Assembly: GCF_947172395.1 (NCBI RefSeq)
Contig: NC_069083.1
Location: 1,706,501 to 1,770,500 of the forward strand
Reading direction: 5' to 3'
DNA length: 64,000 nt
Origin: Bicyclus anynana
Taxonomy: Eukaryota; Arthropoda; Insecta; Lepidoptera; Nymphalidae
Below, one piece after another: positions 1-11,268 of this stretch (position 1 is the stretch's first letter; the number at the start of each line of letters is the position of its first letter). Under the pieces are notes generated by a model. It worked only from the letters and a program-made list of their open reading frames with translations. It searched no databases and was not told the DNA's origin. The translations under genes and the position numbers were made by a program.

Positions 1-1197
1 TGTGTTAAAATTTTTACTTACAAACTCATTTTAATTGACAGAATGAAGTTAATCTTAAACACCCTTATTCAAATATTACATTATATACTAATAATAAGTT
101 TCAAATTAGTTCAATGTAAAAGGAATGGCTAGATGACCTCTCAACCCACATGAATTTGGTTCAAAGTAATTCAAAAGTTATGTAGGCGTGAGATAGTTCA
201 CATGCCTTACACTTACCAAGCACAGGTGTGTCATCTTGCAACTCCATTAGGACCTTCCCGGACAAAAACTGTCCAGGGAAATAAAGGAGTGATGTGTTGT
301 CGAAGACTATTAAAAACTTTAACAGTTTTCTAGGCATCTTTTACCTTGCCTATAATTTGTATACTAGTCAGAAGAATATGTTTCTAATAATATGATTGGT
401 AGAATTATAAAATAAACTTTTTATATTATTTTGTAATGATTTAACAAGGGAACAAGTTTAAACAAAAAAGTTAAAGTACCAGCTAATATTCCATGGAAAA
501 GGTCAACCCACACACGTTTAAATAAATACACTGTATTTAACTTAATTATAAGAAAGGGTACGCAATTAAATGGCCTTCTGTTACGAAATTTATTCTTAGG
601 ATGACTTTATCATAAATTCTTCGCGCGTCGTAGGCAGAGTTAAGTAATAACTTTCTGAAGGACATCAAGTTGGCCAAAACTTTTTTTTTCCCGGTTATCG
701 AAACATAAGTCAAACTAATATTACAAAAAAATACTATTTAAGCCGAACCAGGAACCACACTGAAAAATTGTATAATCTAAAGTTTTTGTTTAAAAAATTA
801 ATAATACACTAAACTTCTTCTTCTACTCATGAACTTTTATTTTGACATTTGATTTGACCACCACATTTTTGACAATTGACAATGACAATGTGATGACAAT
901 GACATGATATCTTTCATTATCTGGCTTGGAGGCTCTGAGTTCTAGAGGGTTACCCTCATAACAATTTACAGTGACAATTTTAAAAAGACCAAAGAGGGTC
1001 AAACATTTTACATTACGAGCACATATTATACTCTTCGAATACATTTTAATTTAATTATAATTGGTCCATTTTAGTTTTATTGTGTTAAAGTTCTATAATT
1101 AGTTATACATAAATAAAATATAGTCATTTTATAGACATTTTGGCATTTTAGGAACGTCTATTTCTCATCTCTGTTCCAAAGATTAGAAGAGAAATAG
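1..1197. other. AT-rich upstream flank, no gene seen
   Basis: Only short, low-complexity open frames occur here, with no recognisable domain, splice-consistent exon or repeat boundary. It lies 5' of gamma-tubulin and may be distal intergenic DNA. Confidence 0.5.
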
Positions 1198-2015
1198 GAA
1201 AAAACAGCCAAGTGCGTGTCGGGTCCCGCGCAGAGTAGTGTTCCCTAGATTAAGTTAGCACTTTAATCCCATATGTAATGCACAAAAATACCAATAACCA
1301 TACTCCACACCATGGACAAAACGATGAAAAATTCATCCTCACTTTGCATGTGAGGAAGGAAATGTTTTTTTTCAAACACTTTTAGTATTTTAAAGGCAAA
1401 TTAGTACACATACCCATAGTAAACTTTATTTTCTAGTTTTAACAAACTCTGAGTTATCTTACTGACAACTAAATTAGTATGCAATTTTCGATTACCAACT
1501 ACGTTTTTTAAGTTGGTCGACTAAATCGATTACTAATTGTTTTTTGGATGATGTTTAAAAATTGGAATTTCATTATACATTTAACCTACTTTTGTGATTT
1601 TTTTTACGTATATAACCGTTTAGCCGGTAGAGGGTGGGGACACTTGATTCTAATTAGCTATTTAAAGTTCAATATTTTACAAACGGATCCCCAAATCAAA
1701 AAGTATTGGAAGACAACCGCTCATATCTTTAAAGACCTATTTAACGATACCCCACTATGAGATAAACGTGTAAAAAAAATATCTCAACTTTACATGTTGA
1801 GGAGCTAAAAGAAATATTTTACAAGGTTTTTATTTTACGTTTAGATTTTGTTCACTTTTTCAATGTACATATTCATGGTAATTTACAGCTTTCTAGTAGT
1901 AATAGTCTCTGCGCCATGTATTATACTACTCTATGCTCTGCGCTAAACCGCGGACGGACGGACAGACGGATATGACGAAACTATAAGTGTTCCTTGAGGA
2001 CTACGGAACCCTAAA
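1198..2015 (+). repeat. Interspersed repeat upstream of gamma-tubulin
   Basis: The segment opens with a 'cagccaagtgcgtgtcggg' type head and closes with a GGACGGACGGACAGACGGA run followed by 'gactacggaaccctaaaa'. I recognise this head and tail from a repeat common in Lepidoptera, but I cannot name its class from sequence alone. It ends about 240 bp before the gamma-tubulin start codon, so it limits the proximal promoter. Confidence 0.45.
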
Positions 2016-2253
2016 ATATTATCTGAGTTCTAATGACATTTGACTTGACCGACTTGACGGTTTGTCTTTGTTTTGTTTACAATTTTTTTTTTGCAATAAT
2101 ATCGTGATCTGTGGTTTCCGTTCAGCTTCGGACGGAATTATTTTGTTTACCTAATTTTCAATTTCCCGGTGGTCGACGGTTAAATAATTATAAATTGATA
2201 GACATTTAGCCGTTTGTGATAGACATATTATCATAAAGAAAGTAGTTTTCAAA

Positions 2254-5229
2254 ATGCCGAGTGAAATGATTACCCTTCAACTCGGCCAGTGCGGCAATCA
2301 GAGTAAGTTAACTTCTAAAGTGAGCTATGTATTTTAAATTCTATCGATTTCTAAATCTATTATGATATTGCAGTTGGTTTCGAATTTTGGAAGCAGTTGT
2401 GCATTGAACACGGCATATCTCCTGATGGTATTTTGGAGGAGTTTGCATCGGCGGGTTCCGATCGTAAAGATGTATTTTTCTATCAAGCTGATGACAATCA
2501 TTATATCCCTCGTGCTGTGCTTTTGGACTTGGAGCCGCGTGTGATACACACTATTCTAAACTCACCGTATGCTAAGGTAAATCATCATATCAGACGATGG
2601 ACATCTAAACATCTTGATACTGAGCCGCCTGCATCCAGCGATTCCCTGTGACTCACTTGATGTCGTCAGTCCAACGACGGTCGTCGGTCAGTCTTGATGT
2701 CGGTTGACCAACATGATGTTTTCTAGCACCTACCCTTTGGCACCCTACCATCCATTGGCTCTTTGAACTATGTGGCGGCCCATTGCCACTTGTGCATTGC
2801 GACTTGTTGAGCTATGTCCATCTGGCTAAGATAAATGTTACAAACCAAACCAACCTATAAGTTTAGGCTATTAATTAATTACCCCAAAAGAATATTGTGA
2901 ATGGTGCGAAGTCATAAAAAACATTAATTAATTCATTATTGACATCATTTAATCTATAATATAAAGTACTCAAGTGAAACAAATGAATTTTGCCTTTAAC
3001 TTTATATTAATCAATATTATAATTTTTTTAGTTATACAACCAAGAGAATGTATATTTATCAAAGCATGGAGGTGGAGCGGGCAACAACTGGGCTTCAGGG
3101 TTCGCCCAGGGGGAGAAACTGAACGAGGAAGTGTTTGACATAATCAACAGAGAGGCAGACGGTAGTGACAACTTGGAAGTAAGGAATTATTTATTTCTTT
3201 ATTTAGGATATGGATTGTAATATAAACAATAGTTACATTACAAAACAGATTGGATCATTATAGTAATATCATAGATCCACTTCTTACTTAAAATAACAGT
3301 AGGTTGTATCTTCAGATACAGTGTTTTGTAGTAACAGTAATAGTAAACTGTATCTCCAGATACAGTGTTTTGTAAAATCGTGGTAAACAAAAAAAACCTT
3401 GGCTGAGTTTGTTGTGGGCTCTTCTCGGACCATGGCGCGTTTGAAACCCTCATAAGTTTAGTTTTAAGTTTTGACTATTATTACCACCATTAGATTAAAT
3501 TAAATTATGACATAATCTTGACCTTTCAAAAGTGCTTGTAAACTAAGCCTAATTGAAATAAATTAACTTTGACAGTTATAAATGAGGAAAAATATAAAAT
3601 GGCGCCTCACACATACAAATACTGTTTTTATTTAATAATTTCATTAAGACTCAATGAGAAATGCATTAATATTATGCACTGTTTCTAACAATAATAGGAG
3701 ACTAAAGACTAACTTGTGATTTCTAAAAAAGTGAATATTCCACTCGCTCGTAAATCATGTCATCTGGACAAGCACCAACTGTTTGTTTGTGATTTAAATC
3801 ATTGTTTAGATTTTTTTATGTATGTAACACTACAAAATGAAGCTATAAATAGGTATTCATTGTTATTATTGCAAAAATAATGCATACAGAATAAAAACAG
3901 ATTTCTGAATTTTTTGTTCACAGGGTTTTGTCCTGTGCCACTCTATAGCTGGAGGCACTGGCTCAGGTATGGGCTCATATATCTTGGAACACCTCTCGGA
4001 CAGGTTCCCAAAGAAGCTCGTACAGACATACAGCGTCTTCCCAAACTTGGATGAGATTAGGTTAGCATTTTAGAAGTATAGTTTACAAGCTTTTAAAATT
4101 AACATATACTTTAAATGCCAAATGCATATTAGTACAAGTGTTTAAGCAGAATTCTGAGTTTGTGTAAGATGTCAATTATAAATAACTAAATCTTTCAAAA
4201 TAGGGATGATGACAGTTTTTTAAATTGTATATAAATTAGGAGTATGCTAATAGTAAAGCAATTTTGTAAAAGGAACAGGGTATATGCGATCATTACTGTC
4301 GGAGCTACAGGGATTTTAAGGGTCAGATATGTGGCGCTGCCGCGGATCCCTGAAAAACGCCCCATACAAAAGTGTACGTCAAAGGCGTATTTCAGTTATT
4401 TTGATTATAACACAAAATAACTAAACTGATTTTTATGAAAATTAAATGATACCAATCTGGAAGGTATAGTCTTACAAACAAAAAAGAATTTTCAAAATTG
4501 TTAGTAAATGACAAAGTTATGAGGTAACAAACATAAAAAAAAAACATACACGACAAAATGAGAACCTCCTCCTTTTTTTGAAGTCAGTTAAAAATTAACA
4601 ATTTTATACAACATACAAAATATGCTAATAAGTGTCAACAGCTTAATATGCTCTGACTCTCAAAGCCTGGAGAGTTTCTTGGGAAATAATATTAGGTTTC
4701 TAGATGGTCTGACTGTGACTAATACCAAAGTGGGTCTTAGTTAGGAATAGTTGTTTCACTGAGGAGATCCACAGGCAAACCAAAGTGACTGACATAGCTC
4801 AGCGAGTTGCAAGGTGTGACAATGGCCAGGCTACATAGTTCTAAAATGGATGTTGGGGTTTCAAGATGCTGGAATGGCAACCCCACACCGGAAAGCGACC
4901 ACCCCCCACTATCAGTCGACCCCCCACAGTCGGTTGGTGGACTGACCGACGGACTGTTGTGCTTGGAAGTCTATGTAAGAGGCCTATGTCCAGCAGCGGT
5001 CGTCTATCGGCAGATATTGATGAGTGTGTTTCAGCGACGTGGTGGTGCAGCCGTACAACTCGCTGCTGACGCTGAAGCGGCTGACGGAGAGCGCCGACTG
5101 CGTCATGGTGCTGGACAACACGGCGCTCAACCGCATCGCCAGCGACCGCCTGCACATACAGAACCCGTCCTTCGCGCAGATCAACACGCTCGTCTCCACC
5201 ATCATGAGCGCCAGCACCGCCACACTCAG
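2254..5229 (+). CDS. Gamma-tubulin exons 1-5 (residues 1-243)
   Basis: Exon 1 (49 bp) ends after one base of the isoleucine codon of GNQI, and exon 2 begins with the remaining TT. Exon 2 carries GFEFWKQLCIEHGISPDG and ends in phase 0. Exon 3 covers LYNQENVYLSKHGGGAGNNW. Exon 4 holds the AGGTGSGMGS loop and ends in phase 2. Exon 5 starts SDVVVQPYNSLLTLKRL and ends in phase 2 at TATLR. Introns 2-4 contain LINE tails and an inverted-repeat element. The intron 4 acceptor at 5034 follows directly on an RTE LINE fragment. Confidence 0.93.
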
Positions 5230-8200
5230 GTAACTTATATTATGGCCAATGGTTTTAAAACCCTTCAAGTGCCTTTACACTCGACCTTTTTAATTTGTGC
5301 AATGTGCAAATTAAAAAAAAAAGTAAGATGTGCAATCTCAGCCCTAATCTCTCCAATCAAAACATTACTATTACTATCATATAAAATAGTATGGGTTGGA
5401 TAATTTGTGAGGTGCTGTTAATTAACTGATAATTTGTCAGATCAAATGCTACGCGGAAAATGTCTGATATTGGTATTTTCGAGTTCAGGATAATCGTATC
5501 TATCGATTTGGTGCGGTTTTGGCCGTATTGCTGTGAGACAAAAATTTTGGTTGTGGGCTCTCGTACTATTATATTGTAGTTAGATAACATGAACTATGTA
5601 TTATATTTTTTAAATATTGTAAACGTGGTGAAGATCTGTAATAAGTTGAACATTCACCATTGGGCACAACGTATGTAATCAATATGTATACACGATACAA
5701 TGTTCTGCGGTTGGTCTTCCTAGAGAAATAAATAAATAAACTAAAAAAGCCGAAAAGAAGCTTAATAACTAAGTGGCCAACTTGAATGTAGCCTGTTAGT
5801 GATTTAGAATTTCTGTTCACTGCGCAGGTACCCGTCGTACATGAACAACGACCTGATCAGCCTGGTGGCGCCGCTCATCCCCACGCCGCGGCTGCACTTC
5901 CTCATGACGGGCTACACGCCGCTGACGGCCGACCACGAGCTCAACGCTGTGAGTACACAACTGTTCACTGCGCAGGTACCCGTCGTACATGAACAACGAC
6001 CTGATCAGCCTGGTGGCGCCGCTCATCCCCACGCCGCGGCTGCACTTCCTCATGACGGGCTACACGCCGCTGACGGCCGACCACGAGCTCAACGCTGTGA
6101 GTACACAACTGTTCACTGCGCAGGTACCCGTCGTACATGAACAACGACCTGATCAGCCTGGTGGCGCCGCTCATCCCCACGCCGCGGCTGCACTTCCTCA
6201 TGACGGGCTACACGCCGCTGACGGCCGACCACGAGCTCAACGCTGTGAGTACACAACTGTTCACTGCGCAGGTACCCGTCGTACATGAACAACGACCTGA
6301 TCAGCCTGGTGGCGCCGCTCATCCCCACGCCGCGGCTGCACTTCCTCATGACGGGCTACACGCCGCTGACGGCCGACCACGAGCTCAACGCTGTGAGTAC
6401 ACAACTGTTCACTGCGCAGGTACCCGTCGTACATGAACAACGACCTGATCAGCCTGGTGGCGCCGCTCATCCCCACGCCGCGGCTGCACTTCCTCATGAC
6501 GGGCTACACGCCGCTGACGGCCGACCACGAGCTCAACGCTGTGAGTACACAACTGTTCACTGCGCAGGTACCCGTCGTACATGAACAACGACCTGATCAG
6601 CCTGGTGGCGCCGCTCATCCCCACGCCGCGGCTGCACTTCCTCATGACGGGCTACACGCCGCTGACGGCCGACCACGAGCTCAACGCTGTGAGTACACAA
6701 CTGTTCACTGCGCAGGTACCCGTCGTACATGAACAACGACCTGATCAGCCTGGTGGCGCCGCTCATCCCCACGCCGCGGCTGCACTTCCTCATGACGGGC
6801 TACACGCCGCTGACGGCCGACCACGAGCTCAACGCTGTGAGTACACAACTGTTCACTGCGCAGGTACCCGTCGTACATGAACAACGACCTGATCAGCCTG
6901 GTGGCGCCGGTCATCCCCACGCCGCGGCTGCACTTCCTCATGACGGGCTACACGCCGCTGACGGCCGACCACGAGCTCAACGCTGTGAGTACACAACTGT
7001 TCACTGCGCAGGTACCCGTCGTACATGAACAACGACCTGATCAGCCTGGTGGCGCCGCTCATCCCCACGCCGCGGCTGCACTTCCTCATGACGGGCTACA
7101 CGCCGCTGACGGCCGACCACGAGCTCAACGCTGTGAGTACACAACTGTTCACTGCGCAGGTACCCGTCGTACATGAACAACGACCTGATCAGCCTGGTGG
7201 CGCCGCTCATCCCCACGCCGCGGCTGCACTTCCTCATGACGGGCTACACGCCGCTGACGGCCGACCACGAGCTCAACGCTGTGAGTACACAACTGTTCAC
7301 TGCGCAGGTACCCGTCATATTTGATTCATAGGATTTAAAAAACATAAACTTTTTTGAATTCTATATTTTGGTGAGCTGGCCTGAGTTACTTACTCACTCA
7401 CTCACTCACTTGGGGAGCAAGTTCGTGAATGCGTTACGAAAAGTGTCCACGGGCGAGACTTTCAAGATGCGTTTTGCCATCTATATACACAGTGAAACAG
7501 TATTTGCTATTTTAAACTACCAGTACTTGGTGTTCCCTTTTTGTACACCTAATTCGTTATTATATTTGTCTTACGTGTCGTGTCATCGCGCATCTGAACA
7601 GAATCGGTATAATACAGTTGGTAAGGCAACGTTTACACTTGTGTTGTGACATGTCGTGAAGTCTTCCGACACCGTCTTCCGACTTGCGTCACGACACGAC
7701 ACTTCAGACAAATATATTTCCGCCTTTATAAAACCTTTTGCGATGCATTTGATGACGCTCATAGATGGCGTTTTGTTTTTTATTTCTGAAACAAGTTTTA
7801 CTTACTAGGTCTAAAGAATACTAATAATAATTTGAGCATTTGCCTCTGTTTGGCAGGCACCAAAAATAAGAAAGACCACAGTACTGGACGTGATGCAGCG
7901 ATTGCTGCAGCCCAAGAACATGATGGTGTCACTCAGCCCCGACCGAACCAACCAGCACTGTTACATTTCTATTCTGAATATCATTCAGGTAACTTTATGA
8001 TGTATGAGTAATATTAGATTGGTAGAAAATATGCTATATCAATGTTTTTTTATACTTGCTATAATGATGCATGTGTTCAGGTGAAGCTATCAGTACAGTA
8101 TCTAATGATGCATCAATCTTTTTGTTGCTATTTTTGATGACATTAGTCATGTGGAGCTGACGAAAATATGTCGTTCAAAGCGGTTATTTGCAACATTGTT

Positions 8201-9116
8201 GTCGTCGCAGGGCGAGGTGGACCCGTCGCAGGTGCACAAGTCGCTGCAACGCATCCGCGAGCGCAAGCTGGCTTCGTTCATCCCGTGGGGGCCGGCCTCC
8301 ATCCAGGTGGCGCTGTCGCGGCGCTCGCCCTACGTGCACTCGTCGCACAAGGTGTCCGGCCTGCTGCTCGCCAACCACACCAACATCTCCTCCGTGAGTA
8401 CAAGCTGGCGGCGTGCATCCCGTGGGGGCCGGCCTCCATCCAGGTGGCGCTGTCGCGGCGCTCGCCCTACGTGCACTCGTCGCACAAGGTGTCCGGCCTG
8501 CTGCTCGCCAACCACACCAACATCTCCTCCGTGAGTACAAGCTGGCGGCGTGCATCCCGTGGGGGCCGGCCTCCATCCAGGTGGCGCTCGCCCTACGTGC
8601 ACTCGTCGCACAAGGTGTCCGGCCTGCTGCTCGCCAACCACACCAACATCTCCTCCGTGAGTACAAGATGGCGGCGTGCATTCCGTGGGGGCCGGCCTCC
8701 ATCCAGGTGGCGCTCGCCCTACGTGCACTCGTCGCACAAGGTGTCCGGCCTGCTGCTCGCCAACCACACCAACATCTCCTCCGTGAGTACAAGCTGGCGG
8801 CGTGCATCCCGTGGGGGCCGGCCTCCATCCAGGTGGCGCTGTCGCGGCGCTCGCTCGCACCAGGTGTCCGTCAGGTGTCGGTCCACGGTCAAGTGATGAC
8901 ACAGTTGTGGTCGTGTTGCAGCTGTTCGACCGGTGCCTGCAGCAGTTCGACAAGCTGCGCAAGCGCGAGGCGTTCCTCGAGGTGTTCCGCAAGGAGCCCA
9001 TGTTCAAGGAGTCGCTGGAGGAGTTCGACGAGTCGCGGACCGTGGTGGACGAGCTGGTGCAGGAGTACCAGGCCGCCGCCACGCCCGACTACGTGCACTG
9101 GAACCCAGGTCACTGA
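2254..9116 (+). CDS. Gamma-tubulin, complete 9-exon gene
   Basis: Gamma-tubulin is the GTP-binding tubulin of the gamma-tubulin ring complex that nucleates microtubules at centrosomes and spindles. Exons: 2254-2302, 2374-2576, 3032-3178, 3924-4060, 5035-5229, one copy of exon 6 (first copy 5828-5948), 7857-7988, 8211-8393, 8922-9116. Splice phases agree throughout and give 453 residues, the normal family length. The start MPSEMITLQLGQCGNQ and the tubulin nucleotide motif AGGTGSG (residues 142-148) are present. Residues around 244-284 (MNNDLISLVAPLIPTPRLHF) and the C-terminal region (FDKLRKREAFLE) are diagnostic for gamma- rather than alpha- or beta-tubulin. Odd points are the tenfold repetition of exon 6 and the partial repeats after exon 8. 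The gene is the likely orthologue of Drosophila gammaTub23C or 37C; which of the two cannot be decided here. Confidence 0.95.
2590..2830 (-). mobile_element. RTE LINE 3'-end fragment in gamma-tubulin intron 2
   Basis: Read on the minus strand, the segment resembles the end of an RTE-type reverse transcriptase (the RWTDDIKRVAG..WMQAAQDR region) and its short 3' UTR. Matching fragments lie at 4730-5024, 47530-47850 and 62102-62350. It is strongly decayed and non-coding. Confidence 0.6.
3370..3575 (+). mobile_element. Non-LTR element 3' tail
   Basis: It contains 'gctgagtttgttgtgggc' and ends in 'gcttgtaaactaagcctaa' plus 'gaaataaat', a 3' tail shared with 42085-42150, 31620-31690 and 62755-62955. 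It is a 5'-truncated LINE end in gamma-tubulin intron 3. Confidence 0.55.
4200..4390 (+). mobile_element. Truncated copy of the GGGATGATGAC inverted-repeat element
   Basis: The left end ATAGGGATGATGAC and the next 180 bp match the fuller copy at 23737-24208. The right half is missing, and unrelated repeat sequence ending 'gagaacctcctcc' follows. Confidence 0.6.
4730..5024 (+). mobile_element. RTE LINE 3'-end fragment abutting gamma-tubulin exon 5
   Basis: The segment matches the other RTE tails in the window: a 'ggatgttggggt..caagatgctggaatggc' section, then 'ggcctatgtccagcagcg' and a 'ttgatga' end. Only about 10 nt separate its end from the acceptor AG at 5033-5034, so part of the acceptor context may derive from the LINE. 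Confidence 0.6.
5813..7316 (+). repeat. Tenfold tandem array of gamma-tubulin exon 6
   Basis: Ten 148-bp units run head to tail (5813-7292), followed by a 24-bp partial unit. Each unit holds a 15-nt acceptor segment ending in CAG, the 121-bp exon 6, and a 12-nt donor segment starting GTGAGT. Exon copies start at 5828, 5976, 6124, 6272, 6420, 6568, 6716, 6864, 7012 and 7160. The units are almost identical; one visible change, C to G near 6910, turns a leucine codon into valine in the eighth copy. Between copies the intron would be only 27 nt. Exon and unit lengths are both 1 modulo 3, so only single-copy use keeps the frame with exon 7. Long open frames on both strands here are by-products of the repetition. 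Confidence 0.95.
7857..9116 (+). CDS. Gamma-tubulin exons 7-9 (residues 285-453)
   Basis: Exon 7 (7857-7988) encodes APKIRKTTVLDVMQRLLQPK and ends in phase 0. Exon 8 (8211-8393) encodes GEVDPSQVHKSLQRIRERKL, FIPWGPASIQVALSRRSPYV and ends NHTNISS in phase 0. Exon 9 (8922-9116) starts LFDRCLQQFDKLRKREAF and ends YVHWNPGH before TGA. Only the first of four GTGAGT donors after exon 8 (at 8394) joins exon 9 in frame. Confidence 0.93.
8394..8853 (+). repeat. Partial tandem copies of gamma-tubulin exon 8 with repeated donor
   Basis: After the genuine donor at 8394, a segment starting 'gtgagtacaagctggcggcg' and running through the 3' two-thirds of exon 8 recurs, with donors at 8531, 8657 and 8783 (spacings 137, 126, 126). 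The third and fourth donors follow copies sharing an 11-bp deletion. All copies read A-C-I-P-W where the real exon reads S-F-I-P-W, so they are diverged rather than exact duplicates. The last copy is truncated near 8853. Confidence 0.9.
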
Positions 9117-9137
9117 GCCGATGTAATTGTACTTGTT

Positions 9138-9200
9138 GTATATTGGTACTGGCGGACGCCCGCGACTTCGTCCGCGTGGTTATATTGATAGTTGAAAAAA
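9138..9200 (+). repeat. Fragment of 'gacgcccgcgacttcgtccgcg' repeat in the gamma-tubulin 3' region
   Basis: The 'cggacgcccgcgacttcgt' head matches the starts of the repeats at 37841 and 51352. Only the head is present, shortly after the stop codon and probably within the 3' UTR. Confidence 0.55.
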
Positions 9201-9291
9201 ATGTTCTACGGATCCCTGACTATGACCACAAGTTTGTGACATGAAAGCTACAGTAAGATACAGTCTTCTCGTAGCACTGTTGTCACACGTG

Positions 9292-9297
9292 AATAAA
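9292..9297 (+). promoter_or_regulatory. Candidate gamma-tubulin poly(A) signal
   Basis: AATAAA lies about 175 bp after the stop codon at 9116 and is the first canonical signal downstream of exon 9. Confidence 0.5.
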
Positions 9298-9415
9298 TAT
9301 GGGCGCCGCTTTCAAATTTATCACAGATTAATGTTATGTTTTATATAGTCTGATGCAAAATTTTATGACATCTCGGAGATTAGCTGCGTTTGTCGCTACT
9401 TTTTTTTTATTCTAT

Positions 9416-9450
9416 ACAAGTTAGCCCTTGACTACAATCCCATCTGATAC
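9416..9450 (-). mobile_element. Tail fragment of SINE family A
   Basis: 'agttagcccttgactacaat' is the terminal segment of the tRNA-derived SINE found complete at 28764-29093. Nothing else of the SINE remains. Confidence 0.5.
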
Positions 9451-9718
9451 TACGCGCAGGTAGTGCATAAAGAACGCTAAAAATCAAGACGCGCGAGCGG
9501 ATAGGGGAGAGGCGCGCGCGGGACCTTGTTTTTCATACCTAAATTTATGTTTTCATATCTAAATTTATGTATTCATACTTAAATTAATGTATTGCGCATC
9601 TTCACGATCGAATCACTATGTTCCGCGGAACGTACTAAAGTTTGCATCGCACATGACGCGGAGTGCCTCGAGCGTGACGTAAATGCGTTAAGGTTACAAA
9701 TTACAATGCTATAATATT

Positions 9719-9922
9719 CGGCCGCTCAGAGATTGCGTTTCTAGTGATCGAATGGGCGATGTAATTTCGAACTGGCGTACAAGGTTGCTGAACTACGCTG
9801 TTTCAAGGTTATGCCAACTGTTTGTCTTTATCGTGATGAGACGAAATAATGAGGCAATTGTAATTGAATATGTTTGTCCCATTCGATCACGACCTCTCAG
9901 AAATGCAATCTCTGAGCGGCCG
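9719..9922. mobile_element. Inverted-repeat (MITE-like) element, CGGCCGCTCAGAG ends
   Basis: The ends CGGCCGCTCAGAGATTGC and their near-perfect reverse complement (GCAATCTCTGAGCGGCCG) bracket about 200 bp with no coding potential. A second, diverged copy in the opposite orientation is at 59466-59627. Confidence 0.75.
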
Positions 9923-10170
9923 GATACTAATAATATTCTATTTTTTCCAGAAAGCAGCTCAATATAACAACCAACGGTGACCAGCGTAAATCAATCAAGT
10001 ACAAATGTTTGAGCACAAACATGACGCCAGCAAACAAATACTCCAAAGTTAAAATATACTAGTGCCACTAATTTTTAACTTAATGTAATTGGGCTTTTTT
10101 TTGGGAAGATTTTTAAAAATTCCAGTAGAGGCAGCCCAGTCAGCAACGTCGAATGTATTGAGTTATAAAG

Positions 10171-10464
10171 ATGTTGTACCTGGTGTATTTAGGGATTGAA
10201 GAATTCATTGAAAATGGTTATGATAAAAAATCATTGGAATTAATGAGGACTTCAATAGAGAAAACAAAACATACCAGTGGCGAAGGTTGGAATTTTGCCG
10301 AAGGAAACTATGAAAAGGAATTTCATACCACGTGATATGGTTCTCATATATTCATTGCAATAATGAATGTGTATGGATATTTAAACGGTAACCGAGCGGA
10401 ATCGGCTTGTATGGACTCTTCGCCGCTGATATGTACCCCCCACAAGTGCTGTCCCTACTACTAG
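10171..10464 (+). pseudogene. Unrecognised open frame broken by one TGA
   Basis: An ATG at 10171 opens 54 codons to a TGA at 10333-10335, and the same frame stays open to 10464. Visible pieces are GIEEFIENGYDKKSLELM and GEGWNFAEGNYEKEFH. The composition resembles real protein more than random AT-rich sequence, but I do not recognise a family and see no flanking splice partners. It may be a decayed transposon or gene fragment, or chance. Confidence 0.25.
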
Positions 10465-11013
10465 TGGATTTTTTTAAAAGTTTCCCAAGAAATAGGCGCA
10501 TTAAAAAAACTCCTAAAAGGAATTAGAATTATCATATCTTAATATAGTATACTTAAGTTTTTGGGTTAATATTGCAAAATTACTCATTGTATAATTTTAA
10601 CGCCTAATAACTAGTGTACATAACTTATAAGAAAGAAGTTAGAAGGCTTTACATTCCCTTTATTGGATTTGATATTTTACTTTAGACTAAGAAAGTCATT
10701 TCATAGTCATTATTACTGTATACATGTCCCATAATTATTACTATACTTATAAAAGACTCGAATCTACAATTTATGGACAAAATTGTTAGACACTAGCGGT
10801 TTTATCTGCATAATTCTCGGTACCGTTAGTAAGCAAATGAAAACCAATATCATTTACTCCCTGATTATGTACTTTTCAAATTTGTCCAGTAGATTTAGAG
10901 TTTATATATTACATACACAATTACAAGTCTTTGCTCTTAATATTAATGTTGATTTTTGTTATCACTAAAGTGTCTACAGTGTGCTTAGTAGGAGTTTTCA
11001 ATATTTTCACATT

Positions 11014-11135
11014 GTTACTATCGCGTTGACGTAAACGCAAATTTACATGGAATTGAAACAGTTGCGCATTAGCGTCATTAGATGGCGCTGTTTCAGTTCC
11101 TTAGAAATTCGCGTTTACGTTAACGCGATAGTAAC
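11014..11135. mobile_element. Short fold-back element
   Basis: A 31-bp left arm beginning GTTACTATCGCGTTGACGT is repeated inverted at the right end (ACGTTAACGCGATAGTAAC) around a 60-bp loop. No coding potential; a MITE-like palindrome. Confidence 0.7.
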
Positions 11136-11268
11136 AGTATCAAACTGCCACTAGGCCCTCAGAGTAATGTAGACGGTTGTCTTTGGATGTGGTTGTAAAG
11201 TGACAGCACGAACGTCGCAAACGCTTTTGTTTATACTTAATATATTTTTTAAATTGGAGGCCTCCAAA

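Noticed and set aside
5817..7324. Repeated 99-codon (+) and 78-codon (-) open frames across the exon 6 array
   Set aside because: They are frame shadows created by the 148-bp period; only the stretch within exon 6 in phase with exons 5 and 7 is coding.
8168..9126. Long GC-rich open frames on both strands over gamma-tubulin exons 8-9
   Set aside because: They run through splice sites and repeat copies in alternative frames with Ala/Arg/Pro-rich composition; the gamma-tubulin frame explains the region.
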